From NCBI RefSeq assembly GCF_026247885.1, contig NZ_CP110921.1, positions 2,599,001 through 2,663,000 of the forward strand: DNA of 64,000 bases, given 5' to 3'. A model generated the notes under the pieces. The model made no database searches. It had not been told where the DNA came from and worked only from the letters and a program-made list of their open reading frames with translations. Position numbers and translations under genes: made by a program. The first letter of the stretch is position 1, and each line of letters opens with the position of its first letter. Source of the DNA: Methylococcus mesophilus. Lineage in GTDB: Bacteria; Pseudomonadota; Gammaproteobacteria; Methylococcales; Methylococcaceae. Shown here one piece after another: positions 43,276 through 55,329 of this stretch.

Positions 43276-45180
43276 CCCCCGGATCAGAACGGTACGGTAT
43301 CCGGCGTCCCGGATCGCCACGGTGACCATGAGATCGGGCATGTGCTCCGGCGCCAGCAGCGCCGCAGCGTCGACGCGGTCAGACACCCTCGCCTCCCTGA
43401 AATAGCCCAGAAAGCCGAAGCGGCTGGTCGTTTCGAGCAGATCGACCCTCCCCACCCAAAGCGGGACCCCGCCCTCCGTCAGGACGTGCCGGCTCGGCCA
43501 CAGGCGCAGCACCGCCCACCGCCCACCGCCTTCGGGATGCAGCATCCGCAAGGCGTCTTCGCTGTCCTGGTTGAAGCGCGCCAGCACCGGCCAGTCTTCC
43601 GGCTTCGCACGGGGATTGAACCACTGGAGCGCCGAGACCCAGGATAACGGTATCGCCATGCGCCAGCCCTGCTTTTCGAGATCCGCCCGGGCGGCAGCCA
43701 GATTGGACGCCCACTGAATCGGCAGGGGCTGATGCGGCCTCCCCAGAGGCTGTATCCGGTAAGCCGGCAACCGTTTCCAGCCGTCCGACAGCCACTCGGC
43801 GGTCGTCATTGGCCGAATCCGCTGATCGTGGGCGAAATCGGCTGGACCATGCCGGATCGCTTCGGCCGCCAGGACCGCCGCCAGGCTGGCCGCCAGCAAC
43901 GGCGCGGCGCCGAGTGACGCCGCCTTCGCTTCGCAATGTCTGCGGCAGGCGATCCCGAGCGGAACCAGCCAGGCCAGGCCGATTACCAGCGCGAACAGGA
44001 CTGCGGGTATTTCGCTGCGGTCCAGGTAAATCCGGGCGAACCCCAAGGCCGCGACCAGTGCCGCCGCGAACGCGTACACCACCCGTCCCCCGATCGTCCG
44101 GAATGCAGGGGCGAGCAAGGTCGCGACAAACCCGAATCCCACACATCCGCGGAGGAGATAGGCGTCGAAGGGCGGCGCGGCGAACGCGTGCTCTCCGATC
44201 CAGGCCATCAGCAATGCGAAAGTCACCGCAATCAGCCAGTGGGCAAGGGCGACGAACGAACGCCGGGAGCCTAGCCAAAGTGCCAGGGCGCCAAACTCGA
44301 TCAGCAAGGACTCGGGACTCCCCAGCGACTCCAGCACCGTAAAGCCGTAGTCCGCCTCCGGCGTGCGCCAGGCGTCGAAAGAGACGGGCAGCGGGGGGCC
44401 GGCGAATATCCGCCCCACGGCGAACGACATCGCGATGATGAGGCCGCCGACCAGCGCCAAACCGCCGTAATCGCGCTGCTCGGCGTCGAGCAGCGGCAGG
44501 GTGATGCGTCCGAGCAGACGGTGTTCCCCGGCGAGGCGGAACATCATCAGGATCAGGTCGCGAGTTCTGGGCTGAAGGAAAGCGTAAACCCGCGCCGTCA
44601 ACCAGACCGCGAACCAGAGCAGGGCGATGAGGCCGAGGCCGAGGCCGACCAGTCTGGCCGTCGTTCCAGAGGCCAGTTCCAGCGATGCGCCGAACAGGAT
44701 GCCGGGGGCCAGGAAGACCGGAACCCACAAGGCTGCCGCCACGGCGCTGTAACCGACGAAGCGGCCGGCCGGCATGCCGGCCATGCCGGCCACCAACGGA
44801 ACGATACCGCGCACGGCGCCGAAAAACCGCCCGAACAGGACGCTATGGCCGCCGTAGCGCCGGAAGAAGCCGATGCCGCGCTCCAGCACCGCCGGGAAGC
44901 GGCTGAACGGCCAGGTGGTCCGGATCCGCTGGCGATGGCTCCAGCCCAGCCAGAAGCTGATGCCGTCGCCCAGCAGCGCACCGCTCAGCGCCCAGGCGTA
45001 AGTGGAGGCGAAATCCATGGAGCCGCCGCCCACCAGCGTCCCGAAGGTGAAGATCAGCAGCGTGCCCGGCAGCAGCAGGCCGACGACCGCGAGCGATTCG
45101 GCCAGGACGATGGCGAAGACCGCCAGCCCGGCGAGATGCGGGTGCTGGCCAACCCAGAGATGGACGGCTTCCAGGCTCAA
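43270..45180 (-). CDS. DedA - degenerate PAP2 - LssY C-terminal fusion protein
   Basis: 636 residues. Residues 1-190 are a DedA membrane domain ([46 protein letters not shown], the conserved F/YxR-G segment). Residues about 225-430 form a multi-helix region aligned with PAP2 phosphatases ([23 protein letters not shown] resembles the last PAP2 helices), but the catalytic KX6RP, PSGH and SRX5H motifs are absent. Residues about 450-636 are an LssY_C-type domain ([29 protein letters not shown]). DedA proteins are linked to lipid-carrier flipping and membrane homeostasis. The start is TTG, overlapping the hemL end by 4 bases. Confidence 0.82.
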   Translation of the reverse strand: MSLEAVHLWVGQHPHLAGLAVFAIVLAESLAVVGLLLPGTLLIFTFGTLVGGGSMDFASTYAWALSGALLGDGISFWLGWSHRQRIRTTWPFSRFPAVLERGIGFFRRYGGHSVLFGRFFGAVRGIVPLVAGMAGMPAGRFVGYSAVAAALWVPVFLAPGILFGASLELASGTTARLVGLGLGLIALLWFAVWLTARVYAFLQPRTRDLILMMFRLAGEHRLLGRITLPLLDAEQRDYGGLALVGGLIIAMSFAVGRIFAGPPLPVSFDAWRTPEADYGFTVLESLGSPESLLIEFGALALWLGSRRSFVALAHWLIAVTFALLMAWIGEHAFAAPPFDAYLLRGCVGFGFVATLLAPAFRTIGGRVVYAFAAALVAALGFARIYLDRSEIPAVLFALVIGLAWLVPLGIACRRHCEAKAASLGAAPLLAASLAAVLAAEAIRHGPADFAHDQRIRPMTTAEWLSDGWKRLPAYRIQPLGRPHQPLPIQWASNLAAARADLEKQGWRMAIPLSWVSALQWFNPRAKPEDWPVLARFNQDSEDALRMLHPEGGGRWAVLRLWPSRHVLTEGGVPLWVGRVDLLETTSRFGFLGYFREARVSDRVDAAALLAPEHMPDLMVTVAIRDAGYRTVLIRGR

Positions 45181-46457
45181 AGCCCGGCGAACACCCGCTC
45201 GGCCGCGGTGAGGGTGCGGTCCAGGATGTCGTAGTCATGGGCCGCGGACACGAAGCCTGCCTCGAAAGCCGAAGGCGCGAGGTAGACGCCCTCTTCGAGC
45301 ATGCCGTGGAAAAACCGGCGGAAACGCTCCGGGTCGCAGGCCATGACCTGATCGAACCGGCTCACCCCCTGCTGTTCGGTGAAGAACAGGCCGAACATGC
45401 CGCCGACCCAGTTGACGCTCAAGGGCACTCCGGCTTGCTCGGCCCGGATCCTCAAGCCTTCGGCCAGATGGCGGGTCTTTTCCGCCAGGTCTTCGAAAAA
45501 CTTCGGCCGCGAGATCAGTTCCAGGGTCTTCAGCCCCGCCGCCATGGCCACGGGATTGCCCGACAGCGTGCCGGCCTGATACACCGGACCCAGAGGCGCG
45601 AGCTGGTCCATGATGTCGAGCCGCCCGCCGAAGGCACCGACCGGCATGCCGCCGCCGATGACCTTACCCAAGGTCGTCAGATCCGGGCAGATGCCGTAAT
45701 GCGCCTGGGCCCCGCCCAGGGCCACCCGGAATCCGGTCATCACCTCGTCGAAAATCAGCACCGCGCCGCTGGCGTCGCAGACATCGCGCAGGGTCTCCAG
45801 AAAGCCCGAAACCGGCGGCACGCAGTTCATGTTGCCGGCCACGGGTTCCACGATGATGCAGGCGATCTCGCGGCCATGGCGTTCGAAGGCTTCCTGGACC
45901 GCGGCGGCGTCGTTGTAGGGGAGGGTCAGGGTGTGTTCGGCGAGGCCTGCCGGTACGCCGGGAGAACTCGGCACGCCCAGGGTGAGGGCCCCCGAGCCGG
46001 CCTTGACCAGAAGCGAATCGGAATGGCCGTGGTAGCAGCCCTCGAACTTCACGATCTTGTCGCGACCGGTATAGCCGCGCGCCAGCCGGATCGCGCTCAT
46101 GGTCGCCTCGGTGCCCGAGCTGACCATCCGCACCCGGTCCAGCGACGGCACCAGCGCGCAAACCGTCTTGGCCATGGCCGTCTCGCTCACGGTGGGAGCG
46201 CCAAAACTCAGACCGCGATCGACGGCGTCGTGCACCGCTTGCAGCACGTCCGGGTGGGCATGGCCGAGCACCATGGGTCCCCAGGAGCCGACATAGTCGA
46301 TGTAGGCCTTGCCGTCAGCGCCATAGAGGTAAGGACCTTCGGCGCGTTCGACGAACACCGGTGTCCCGCCCACGCCGCGGAATGCGCGGACCGGCGAGTT
46401 GACACCGCCTGGGATGAAGCGGTTGGCATCGGCGAAAAGGGTAGTCGAATCGAGCAT
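45177..46457 (-). CDS. hemL: Glutamate-1-semialdehyde 2,1-aminomutase
   Basis: 426 residues, standard for HemL. It converts glutamate-1-semialdehyde to 5-aminolevulinate with PLP, in the C5 route to heme. Motifs: [57 protein letters not shown] and the PLP lysine in [17 protein letters not shown]. Downstream is the TTG-started DedA gene with a 4-base overlap; upstream is dcd, 28 bases away on the same strand, so these form an operon-like run. Confidence 0.96.
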   Translation of the reverse strand: MLDSTTLFADANRFIPGGVNSPVRAFRGVGGTPVFVERAEGPYLYGADGKAYIDYVGSWGPMVLGHAHPDVLQAVHDAVDRGLSFGAPTVSETAMAKTVCALVPSLDRVRMVSSGTEATMSAIRLARGYTGRDKIVKFEGCYHGHSDSLLVKAGSGALTLGVPSSPGVPAGLAEHTLTLPYNDAAAVQEAFERHGREIACIIVEPVAGNMNCVPPVSGFLETLRDVCDASGAVLIFDEVMTGFRVALGGAQAHYGICPDLTTLGKVIGGGMPVGAFGGRLDIMDQLAPLGPVYQAGTLSGNPVAMAAGLKTLELISRPKFFEDLAEKTRHLAEGLRIRAEQAGVPLSVNWVGGMFGLFFTEQQGVSRFDQVMACDPERFRRFFHGMLEEGVYLAPSAFEAGFVSAAHDYDILDRTLTAAERVFAGL

Positions 46458-46485
46458 AAACGACGTTCTCCAAAAATCGTTGAAA

Positions 46486-47055
46486 TCAAGCCTTGGGCAG
46501 GGTCACGCCGGTCTGGCCCTGATATTTGCCGCAGCGGTCGCGGTAGGAGGTTTCGCAGACGTCGTCGGCGCCGACGAACAGCACCTGGGCGACGCCTTCA
46601 TTGGCGTAGATCTTGGCGGGGAGCGGTGTGGTATTGGAAAACTCAAGGGTGACGTGACCCTCCCATTCCGGCTCCAAGGGCGTCACGTTGACGATGATGC
46701 CGCAGCGGGCATAGGTCGACTTGCCCAGGCAGATGGTCAGTACGTCGCGGGGGATGCGGAAGTACTCCACGGTCCGGGCCAGCGCGAACGAATTGGGCGG
46801 AATGATGCACACGTCCGACACCAGGTCGACGAAACTGTTCTCGTCGAAGTTCTTGGGATCGACGATGGCGGAATTTATGTTGGTGAATATCTTGAACTCG
46901 TTGGAACAGCGGACGTCGTAGCCATAGCTCGAGGTGCCGTAGGAGATGACGCCGGCGTCGCCGCCGCCGTGCCTGACCTGATGCGGCTCGAACGGCTCGA
47001 TCATGCCGTGCTCATACGCCATCTTCCGTATCCAGCGGTCTGATTTGATGCCCAT
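46486..47055 (-). CDS. dcd: dCTP deaminase
   Basis: 189 residues. It deaminates dCTP to dUTP, feeding dUTPase and thymidylate synthesis. Key segments are [49 protein letters not shown] (catalytic Ser and Arg in GKSTYAR), and [15 protein letters not shown] with the catalytic Glu. It is the E. coli-type homotrimeric monofunctional form by length. It lies 10 bases after the apbC stop on the same strand. Confidence 0.96.
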   Translation of the reverse strand: MGIKSDRWIRKMAYEHGMIEPFEPHQVRHGGGDAGVISYGTSSYGYDVRCSNEFKIFTNINSAIVDPKNFDENSFVDLVSDVCIIPPNSFALARTVEYFRIPRDVLTICLGKSTYARCGIIVNVTPLEPEWEGHVTLEFSNTTPLPAKIYANEGVAQVLFVGADDVCETSYRDRCGKYQGQTGVTLPKA

Positions 47056-47065
47056 GTCGATCCAG

Positions 47066-48151
47066 TCAGTTGTTTACGATGCTGATGGTGGGGAAGCGGC
47101 TGCTGTAGTCCTTGGCCTTGAGCGCCAGCCGCGCCGCGATCTTACGGGCGATGTTCCGGTACATTCGGGCAGGCTCGCTGTCCGGCGCCGCGATCACCGT
47201 GGGCCGGCCGCCGTCGACACTCTCGCGGATGCTGCGGTCCAGCGGCAACTGGCCGAGCAGTTCGGTGCCGTATTTCCGCGCCATCTTCTCGCCGCCGCCC
47301 TCGCCGAAAATCGGCTCGGCATGGCCGCACTGGCTGCACACATGGACGCTCATGTTTTCGATGATGCCCAGCACGGGGATGCCGACCTTCTCGAACATCT
47401 TGAGACCCTTTTGCGCGTCCAGCAGGGCGATGTCCTGCGGGGTGGTGACGATCACCGCCCCGGACACGGGAATCTGCTGCGCCAGCGACAGCTGGATGTC
47501 GCCGGTGCCGGGCGGCAGGTCGACGATGAGGTAATCGAGGTCATCCCACAAGGTGTCGCTCAGAAGCTGCTGCAAGGCGCCGACGACCATGGGACCGCGC
47601 CAGATCATCGGGGTGTCTTCGTCGATCAGGTAGCCGATGGACATGGATTGCAGGCCGTGCGCGATAATCGGGTGGATTTTCCTGCCTTCCGTTTCGGGCC
47701 GTCCGGACACGCCCAGCATCAGCGGCTGGCTGGGGCCGTGGATATCGGCGTCGAGAATGCCGACCCGTGCGCCTTCCGCCGCGAGCGCCAGCGCCAGGTT
47801 GACCGCCGTGGTCGATTTGCCCACACCGCCCTTGCCCGAGGCGACCGCGACGATGTTCCTTACCCCCGGCATCGGCTTCAAGCCCTTCTGCACGGCATGG
47901 GAGACGATGTCCGACACGATGTCGATATCGACTTCGGCCGCCCCGGTCGCGGTGCGAACCGCCGCCGTCGCGGCCTGCGCCAGTTCGCCGCGACAGGAAT
48001 CGGCGGGATAGCCCAGCACGATGCGCAGGCTCACGCGGTCGCCGTTCACGTCGACCTTTTTCACCGACTTCGCGGCGAGCCAGTCGACGCCGAGGTTGGG
48101 ATCGATGAAGTCTTTCAGGGCGGTTTCGACATCCGCCGTTGTAACGCTCAT
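47066..48151 (-). CDS. apbC: Fe-S cluster carrier/loading ATPase ApbC (Mrp)
   Basis: 361 residues starting at an ATG with AGGAG seven bases upstream. The N-terminal MIP18/DUF59 domain (about 1-95) precedes a P-loop NTPase with deviant Walker [20 protein letters not shown], Walker A' [11 protein letters not shown] and VDLPPGTGD. The cluster-binding CxxC is in VCSQCGH. It binds and transfers [4Fe-4S] clusters to apoproteins. It is probably the first gene of the apbC-dcd-hemL run and diverges from gcvH. The 262-base gap between (48152-48413) holds no gene I can support. Confidence 0.95.
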   Translation of the reverse strand: MSVTTADVETALKDFIDPNLGVDWLAAKSVKKVDVNGDRVSLRIVLGYPADSCRGELAQAATAAVRTATGAAEVDIDIVSDIVSHAVQKGLKPMPGVRNIVAVASGKGGVGKSTTAVNLALALAAEGARVGILDADIHGPSQPLMLGVSGRPETEGRKIHPIIAHGLQSMSIGYLIDEDTPMIWRGPMVVGALQQLLSDTLWDDLDYLIVDLPPGTGDIQLSLAQQIPVSGAVIVTTPQDIALLDAQKGLKMFEKVGIPVLGIIENMSVHVCSQCGHAEPIFGEGGGEKMARKYGTELLGQLPLDRSIRESVDGGRPTVIAAPDSEPARMYRNIARKIAARLALKAKDYSSRFPTISIVNN

Positions 48152-48413
48152 TTCGGGGCTCCTGACTTGGCATGTCTTGAACTGAATTGCGGCTAGTTTA
48201 CCCGCAAACGGTCGAGGCGGAGTCGGACACCTCTCACGGCGCCAGCTCCCGCGCCGCAAGGAACGGCCCGATGCAGGGAACAGCGCAGACAGGGACCGGG
48301 ATCGCACAGGTAAGCGACACAGCGTTCCTGCCGCGCGGCTTTACCTGCCTTCCGATTTCACTTAAGTTGTGGCCACCGCCGTTTCACCCACCAGAGGAAG
48401 AGGACACGGACTC

Positions 48414-48797
48414 ATGAGCAATTTGCCGGCCGGGCTGAAATACGCCAAGACCCACGAATGGGCCCGCCAGGAACCCGACGGAACCGTCAAGGTGGGAATT
48501 TCCGACCATGCCCAGGAAGCGCTGGGGGATCTGGTCTACCTGGAACTGCCGGCCATCGGCCGCCGGGTCGGCGCCGGCGAGGCGTGCGCAGTGGTCGAAT
48601 CGGTGAAAGCGGCATCGGACGTCAACAGTCCCTTGAGCGGAGAGATCGTGGCCCGCAACGAGGCGCTGGCCGATTCGCCGGAACGGGTCAACCAGTCGCC
48701 CTACGAGGCTTGGCTGTTTGCCGTGAAGCCCGACGACATCTCCGAACTGGACCGGTTGCTCGATGCCGAAGGCTACCGCGCCGTAGCCGAAGATTGA
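48414..48797 (+). CDS. gcvH: Glycine cleavage system H protein
   Basis: 127 residues with the lipoylated lysine in [18 protein letters not shown] and the typical opening [28 protein letters not shown]. It carries the methylamine intermediate between the P, T and L proteins of the glycine cleavage complex. No gcvP, gcvT or gcvL is nearby, so it is a separated H gene; H proteins can also serve in lipoate relay. A GAGGA sequence precedes the ATG. A hairpin follows directly. Confidence 0.94.
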   Translation: MSNLPAGLKYAKTHEWARQEPDGTVKVGISDHAQEALGDLVYLELPAIGRRVGAGEACAVVESVKAASDVNSPLSGEIVARNEALADSPERVNQSPYEAWLFAVKPDDISELDRLLDAEGYRAVAED

Positions 48798-48800
48798 AAA

Positions 48801-48828
48801 GGGAGCGGGAACTAGACAACCCGCTCCC
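48801..48828. terminator. Bidirectional terminator between gcvH and the cellulose-binding gene
   Basis: A perfect 9-pair stem GGGAGCGGG/CCCGCTCCC with a 10-base loop between two converging stop codons. On the minus strand it is followed by TTTTC, fitting intrinsic termination of the cellulose-binding gene. Confidence 0.6.
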
Positions 48829-48843
48829 CGGTTCGATTGGAGC

Positions 48844-51048
<2,205 letters not shown>

Positions 51049-51051
51049 GAC

Positions 51052-51219
51052 TCACTCCTCTGCGTAGGCCGATTGCACGACGCTCTCGGACGGATGCGTG
51101 GCCCACGGCCCGCTCAGCACCGTCAACCCGCCATCATCCTGGCGATAAAGCCACCATCGCTTCTTGACTGCAAAGCATAGCGCTTTTTCGCGTTCAGTTT
51201 GATAGCCGAGCCACAACAC
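51052..51219 (-). CDS. Possible 55-residue protein upstream of the cellulose-binding gene
   Basis: A GTG with GAGG eight bases upstream opens a 55-codon frame that ends three bases before the ATG of the CBM2 gene. The peptide (MLWLGYQTEREKALCFAVKK...) is rich in aromatic and charged residues and reads like a small soluble domain, with RWWLYRQDDGGLTVLSGPW in the middle. I do not recognise it. The stop overlaps the ribosome site region of the CBM2 gene, so translational coupling is possible. A leader peptide or chance frame are alternatives. Confidence 0.4.
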   Translation of the reverse strand: MLWLGYQTEREKALCFAVKKRWWLYRQDDGGLTVLSGPWATHPSESVVQSAYAEE

Positions 51220-51292
51220 GGTTGTAACCTCTAAGTGTGATAGTGGCTGATTGCAACTTTGGCTTTTGACAACCGTTTTCGAAGGAAATTGC

Positions 51293-51655
51293 ATGGCTGG
51301 ACAAAATCTCAAGGGCTTTGCCCGCCTTTACGCCGCGTTCATCAATTCTCTCGCCGGCTTCCGCGCTACCTGGCACCACGAAGAGGCTTTCCGCCAGGAG
51401 TGCTGGCTGGCCCTGGCCGGCGTGCCGCTCGGACTGTGGCTGGGCCAGACGGGGATCGAGCGGGCGTTGCTGGTAGGCGTGCTGATCAACGTCCTGATCG
51501 TGGAGCTGCTCAACACCGCCGTCGAGGTGACGATCGACCGCATCGGCATCGAGCGGAATAACCTCTCCGGCCGGGCCAAGGACATCGGTTCCGCGGCGGT
51601 GCTGAGTTCGCTGATCCTTGCCGGAGCCGTGTGGCTCCTCGTCTTGATTCGTTGA
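51293..51655 (+). CDS. dgkA: Diacylglycerol kinase
   Basis: 120 residues with three transmembrane helices. The DgkA signature ELLNTAVEVTID is present, with EEAFRQE before it, the catalytic and Mg-binding glutamates of the family. It phosphorylates diacylglycerol or undecaprenol in the inner membrane, recycling lipid by-products of periplasmic glucan or LPS modification. The start is the ATG with AAGGAAA upstream. It diverges from the cellulose-binding gene across a 244-base region that includes the possible small gene. Confidence 0.94.
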   Translation: MAGQNLKGFARLYAAFINSLAGFRATWHHEEAFRQECWLALAGVPLGLWLGQTGIERALLVGVLINVLIVELLNTAVEVTIDRIGIERNNLSGRAKDIGSAAVLSSLILAGAVWLLVLIR

Positions 51656-51710
51656 AGCACTCTCGGCACACTAGGTCGTTTAACTCCGACCACAGCAGGA
51701 CGATACCGGC

Positions 51711-52643
51711 ATGAGCGCTCTCATCTGCGGCTCCATGGCCTATGACACCATCATGGTGTTTCAGGACCGTTTCAAACACCACATCCTGCCCGATCAGGTT
51801 CATATCCTGAACGTTTCCTTCCTGGTACCCGAGTTGCGCCGCGAATACGGCGGCTGTGCCGGCAACATCGCCTACAACCTCAAACTGCTGGGCCACGACC
51901 CGCTGCCGATGGCCACCGTCGGCAAGGATTTCGGACCGTATGCCCAATGGATGGCGTACTGCGGCGTCCGGCGCGACTACATCCGCACGGTCGAAGACAG
52001 CTACACCGCGCAGGCGTACATCACCACAGACATGGACGACAACCAGATCACGGCTTTTCATCCGGGAGCCATGTCCTTCTCCCATCTGAACGACGTGCCG
52101 GCCGACGCCGGCATCCGCCTCGGCATCGTGGCACCCGACGGCAAGGACGGTATGCTCCAGCATGCGCGCCAGTTCGCCGATGCCCGCATCCCCTTCATCT
52201 TCGATCCGGGCCAGGGCATGCCCATGTTCGACGGCGAGGAGCTGCTCAAGTTCATCGAGCTGGCGAACTGGGTCACGCTGAACGACTACGAGGCGCGCCT
52301 GATGCAGGAGCGGACCGGCCTGAATCCGGCCCAGCTCGCCGAACGGGTCGATGCCGTGATCGTCACGCGCGGTGCCGGCGGCTCGGTCGTCTACGCCGCC
52401 GGCGCCTGCCATGAAATCCCCGCCGCGCGTCCCACTGCCGTGCTCGATCCCACCGGCTGCGGAGATGCCTACCGAGCCGGGCTGATCTACGGCCTGCTCG
52501 AAGACCTGGACTGGGTGACCACGGGCCGGATCGCCTCACTCATGGGCGCGATCAAGGTGGAAACCGCCGGTACCCAGAATCACAGCTTCTCGCTCGAGGC
52601 CTTCCGGGAACGCTTCCGCGAAAACTTCGACTACACCTTCTGA
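51711..52643 (+). CDS. PfkB family carbohydrate/nucleoside kinase (adenosine kinase-like)
   Basis: 310 residues of the ribokinase/PfkB fold. The substrate-binding opening is ALICGSMAYDTIMVF. The C-terminal signature DPTGCGDAYRAGLIYG holds the anion hole and catalytic Asp. Also present are GGCAGNIAYNLKLLGH and WVTLNDYEARLM. The overall layout resembles the bacterial adenosine kinase-like or ribokinase-like proteins of proteobacteria; the substrate is not certain. mazG follows after 2 bases, then nfi after 3, so the three form a tight operon around nucleotide metabolism. Confidence 0.85.
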   Translation: MSALICGSMAYDTIMVFQDRFKHHILPDQVHILNVSFLVPELRREYGGCAGNIAYNLKLLGHDPLPMATVGKDFGPYAQWMAYCGVRRDYIRTVEDSYTAQAYITTDMDDNQITAFHPGAMSFSHLNDVPADAGIRLGIVAPDGKDGMLQHARQFADARIPFIFDPGQGMPMFDGEELLKFIELANWVTLNDYEARLMQERTGLNPAQLAERVDAVIVTRGAGGSVVYAAGACHEIPAARPTAVLDPTGCGDAYRAGLIYGLLEDLDWVTTGRIASLMGAIKVETAGTQNHSFSLEAFRERFRENFDYTF

Positions 52644-52645
52644 CC

Positions 52646-53434
52646 GTGCAGCAGACCCGCCGCCTCATCGGGATCATGGCCCGCTTGCGGGACCCGGACA
52701 CGGGCTGCCCGTGGGACCGCCAGCAGGACTTCGCCAGCCTGATCCCGTACACGCTGGAAGAGGCCTACGAAGTCGCCGATGCCATCGAGCGGGGAGATTT
52801 CGCCGATCTGCGCGACGAGCTGGGCGATCTGCTCTTGCAGGTCGCGTTCCATTCGCGGATGGCGGAGGAACAGGGACTGTTCGATTTCGAAGCCGTCGCC
52901 GCAGCGATCGCCGACAAGCTGGAGCGCCGCCATCCACACGTCTTCGCCGGCCTCGACTTCGACAGCGACGCAGAACGGCTGCGCTACTGGGAGGCGTCCA
53001 AGCTCGAAGAACAGTCGGAGAAGACCGGCCGGACCCCCGGCAGCGTTCTCGAAGGCGTCGCCGCCGCGCTGCCAGCTTTGATGGAAGCCCAGAAGCTGCA
53101 GAAGCGCGCGGCCCGCCACGGCTTCGACTGGAATGCGCCCGAAGCGGTATTCGGCAAAGTCCGCGAAGAGTTGGACGAGTTGGAAGAAGCCGTGGCCTCC
53201 GGCGATACGGCGCATGTGCGGGAGGAAATGGGCGATCTGCTGTTCGTGCTGGTCAACCTCGCCCGCCACCTGGACGTGGATGCCGAAACCGCGCTGCGCG
53301 ACGGCAACCGCAAGTTCCGCCGGCGTTTCCAATTCATCGAGGAATGCGTCAACCGGACCGGCAAACGGCTGGCCGACTGCACCCTGGCCGAACTCGATGC
53401 CTTCTGGGACGAGGCCAAGCGGGCCGGGCACTGA
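52646..53434 (+). CDS. mazG: Nucleoside triphosphate pyrophosphohydrolase MazG
   Basis: 262 residues with two MazG domains. The first has LRDPDTGCPWDRQQDFASL and the metal-binding EEAYEVADAIE; the second has KVREELDELEEAV and EEMGDLLFVLVNLARHLDVD. It hydrolyses NTPs, including noncanonical ones, to NMP and pyrophosphate. The GTG start follows the kinase stop by 2 bases. Its neighbour nfi cuts DNA at deaminated purines, which fits a shared role in limiting damaged nucleotides. Confidence 0.94.
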   Translation: MQQTRRLIGIMARLRDPDTGCPWDRQQDFASLIPYTLEEAYEVADAIERGDFADLRDELGDLLLQVAFHSRMAEEQGLFDFEAVAAAIADKLERRHPHVFAGLDFDSDAERLRYWEASKLEEQSEKTGRTPGSVLEGVAAALPALMEAQKLQKRAARHGFDWNAPEAVFGKVREELDELEEAVASGDTAHVREEMGDLLFVLVNLARHLDVDAETALRDGNRKFRRRFQFIEECVNRTGKRLADCTLAELDAFWDEAKRAGH

Positions 53435-53437
53435 TTC

Positions 53438-54106
53438 ATGGGCTTGGCGCTCTGCCACGAGCATCGCTGGGATCTGAGCCCAAAGGAAGCGGCCAACCTG
53501 CAGACCCAGCTCCGCCCGCTGGTGCTGGCCGAAGACGCGCTTCCTGCCGAAATCCGCACCGTGGCCGGCGTGGACGTGGGCTTCGAGGACCAGGGCAGCA
53601 TCACCCGGGCCGCGGTCGCCGTGCTCGAATTTCCCTGCCTCCGCCTGATAGACCAAGCCATCGTTCGCCAGCCGACCCGTTTCCCCTACGTTCCCGGCCT
53701 GCTTTCCTTTCGCGAACTGCCCGCGCTGCTCGAAGCGCTGGAGCGGCTGAATCTCCTCCCCGAACTCATCCTGGTGGACGGCCACGGCTACGCGCACCCG
53801 CGGCGTTTCGGCATCGCCTGCCATCTCGGGGTGCTTACGGGAATTCCGACCATCGGCGTCGGCAAGACGCGCCTCGTCGGAACACAGGGAGAATTGGGGG
53901 AGGAGCGGGGAAGTTGGATACCGCTGATCGACAGGGAGGAGACCATCGGCGCGGTAGTGCGGACCCGCCGGGGCGTCCAGCCGGTGTACGTCTCGGTCGG
54001 CCATCGGCTGAGCCTGCCGACCGCGGTGGACTGGGTGCTGCGCTGCGCCCCCAGGTACCGCCTGCCGGAAACGACCCGGCAGGCACACCGTCTCGCTTCC
54101 GGCTGA
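53438..54106 (+). CDS. nfi: Endonuclease V
   Basis: 222 residues. The enzyme nicks DNA near deoxyinosine and other deaminated bases. Active-site residues are visible: Asp in [10 protein letters not shown], Glu in [11 protein letters not shown] and Asp in [13 protein letters not shown]. The [15 protein letters not shown] segment near the C-terminus carries the conserved His. It is the last gene of the kinase-mazG-nfi operon. Its stop codon lies inside an intrinsic terminator. Confidence 0.95.
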   Translation: MGLALCHEHRWDLSPKEAANLQTQLRPLVLAEDALPAEIRTVAGVDVGFEDQGSITRAAVAVLEFPCLRLIDQAIVRQPTRFPYVPGLLSFRELPALLEALERLNLLPELILVDGHGYAHPRRFGIACHLGVLTGIPTIGVGKTRLVGTQGELGEERGSWIPLIDREETIGAVVRTRRGVQPVYVSVGHRLSLPTAVDWVLRCAPRYRLPETTRQAHRLASG

Positions 54107-54124
54107 AGCCGGAAGTTATTTTTT
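54096..54124 (+). terminator. Intrinsic terminator of the mazG-nfi operon
   Basis: A CTTCCGGC-TGAA-GCCGGAAG hairpin followed by TTATTTTTT, the textbook arrangement. The loop contains the nfi stop codon. The T-run codes the last Lys-Lys-stop of the convergent small gene, so the two ends share bases. Confidence 0.85.
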
Positions 54125-54337
54125 CAACTCGCTATCGCGGTAGTGGGGATCGACCCAGCAGCGGGGCAAATCCTCGCCCGAGGGGAACACCAAGTCCGAC
54201 TTGTCGAACTTCTCCGGATCCTGCATCTCTTCCCCGTAATGCAAACGGCCCGGCACCAGCTTGTGGATGGGATTGAACAAATCGCCGAGGCCGAGAATCT
54301 CGACCAGATGTCCGTTCTGTTTTTTCTTGAGAAACAT
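54116..54337 (-). CDS. Small conserved-looking protein of unknown function (73 residues)
   Basis: From an ATG with GGAG about seven bases upstream: MFLKKKQNGHLVEILGLGDL, then a middle with HYGEEMQDPEKFDKSDLVFPSGEDLPRCW split by one Arg/Gly turn, ending in Lys-Lys. It is soluble and acidic, has no signal peptide, and holds one cysteine in LPRCW. I have an impression of similar proteins in other methylotrophs and nitrifiers, sometimes labelled acetyltransferase without basis, but cannot name a family. The gap upstream to the SDR gene (54338-54465) is empty. Confidence 0.65.
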   Translation of the reverse strand: MFLKKKQNGHLVEILGLGDLFNPIHKLVPGRLHYGEEMQDPEKFDKSDLVFPSGEDLPRCWVDPHYRDSELKK

Positions 54338-54465
54338 GGGTCTTCTCCATCTATGGCTGAAACGGCAATCCGAAGGCGATTCGCATATCGACGATCGATC
54401 CATCGGTCCCGCGCAAAGACTACTCCCTCCGCGAAAACATTTTCAACATGCGGTGCGCTTAGACA

Positions 54466-55269
54466 TCACCCTCGCGGCCTAAGCAGCATCGCATTGATCG
54501 CGAGGGTGATGCGCCGGGGCGCCATCTGCCCGCCAAACGCGAGAAGTTTCGCGAACGGCCCGGGAACGCAGACCATCCGACCCCGCTGCATCGCGCGATA
54601 GCCCGCCTTCGCCACCGACTCGGGCCGGCCGGTCATGAAAGAGCGGTATAACAGGGTCCTGGCAAACTCCCCCGCTTCCTGGAACCGGGTCTCGATCGGA
54701 CCGGGACACAAGGCCGTGACACCGACCCCCGAACCTCGCAGCTCGGCGCCGAGCCCTCCGGAAAAGGAAAGCACGAACGCTTTCGACGCGTAATAGACCG
54801 CGGCGCCGGGGCCGCCCGGCTGCAGGGCGGCGAGCGAGGCCACGTTCAAAATCCTGCCGGACCGGCGCATCAGCATGCCGGGCAGGAACAGTTTGGTGAG
54901 ATGAACCACGGCGGCGGTGTTCAACCGCATCATCGCCAGTTCGTCCTCCAGCCCCGTGTCCCGGAAACCGCCCTGCACTCCAACTCCCGCGTTATTGACC
55001 AGATAGTCGACGGCAATCCCCGCCGCAGCCACGGCGGCGTGGACGGAGGCGGGCGCTTCCGGTTCGGACAGATCCGCCGTAATGGTCATCGCGTCGATGC
55101 CGTGGCGGCTCCTGAGCTGCCCGGCGAGGGTGTCCAGACGATCCCGGTTGCGTGCCACCAGGATCAGGCCAATGCCGTCGGCGGCGAACAGCCGAGCGAG
55201 GTCGGCGCCGATGCCGGAAGAAGCCCCGGTGATCAGCGCCGTTTTCTTGCCATCTGCTGTCGTATTCAT
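54466..55269 (-). CDS. Short-chain dehydrogenase/reductase
   Basis: 267 residues of the classical SDR family: nucleotide site TGASSGIGADLARLFAADG, NNAGVGVQG, catalytic Ser in NVASLAAL, and YYASKAFVLSF (Tyr and Lys). The pattern is of the DltE/YqjQ-like group, which reduces ketones or oxidises alcohols of unknown identity with NAD(P)(H). The C-terminus has a modest hydrophobic stretch (FGGQMAPRRITLAINAMLL). It precedes nothing obvious in metabolism; rpiB lies 60 bases upstream on the same strand. Confidence 0.88.
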   Translation of the reverse strand: MNTTADGKKTALITGASSGIGADLARLFAADGIGLILVARNRDRLDTLAGQLRSRHGIDAMTITADLSEPEAPASVHAAVAAAGIAVDYLVNNAGVGVQGGFRDTGLEDELAMMRLNTAAVVHLTKLFLPGMLMRRSGRILNVASLAALQPGGPGAAVYYASKAFVLSFSGGLGAELRGSGVGVTALCPGPIETRFQEAGEFARTLLYRSFMTGRPESVAKAGYRAMQRGRMVCVPGPFAKLLAFGGQMAPRRITLAINAMLLRPRG

Positions 55270-55329
55270 GACAGTGTCTCCATTGCGGTTTCACACACCC
55301 CGTTCAACATTCCCCGGCGGACGCTGGAT

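Noticed and set aside
48152-48413. Glycine riboswitch upstream of gcvH
   Set aside because: The expected paired aptamer cores are not recognisable, and the gap reads as unstructured GC-rich sequence.
48187-48417. Open frame of 76 codons upstream of gcvH
   Set aside because: It lacks a ribosome site and any protein-like pattern, and its end overlaps the gcvH start in another frame.
51049-51292. Cyclic-di-GMP (GEMM) riboswitch in the cellulose-binding leader
   Set aside because: I searched the minus strand for the conserved GEMM core and found no convincing match.
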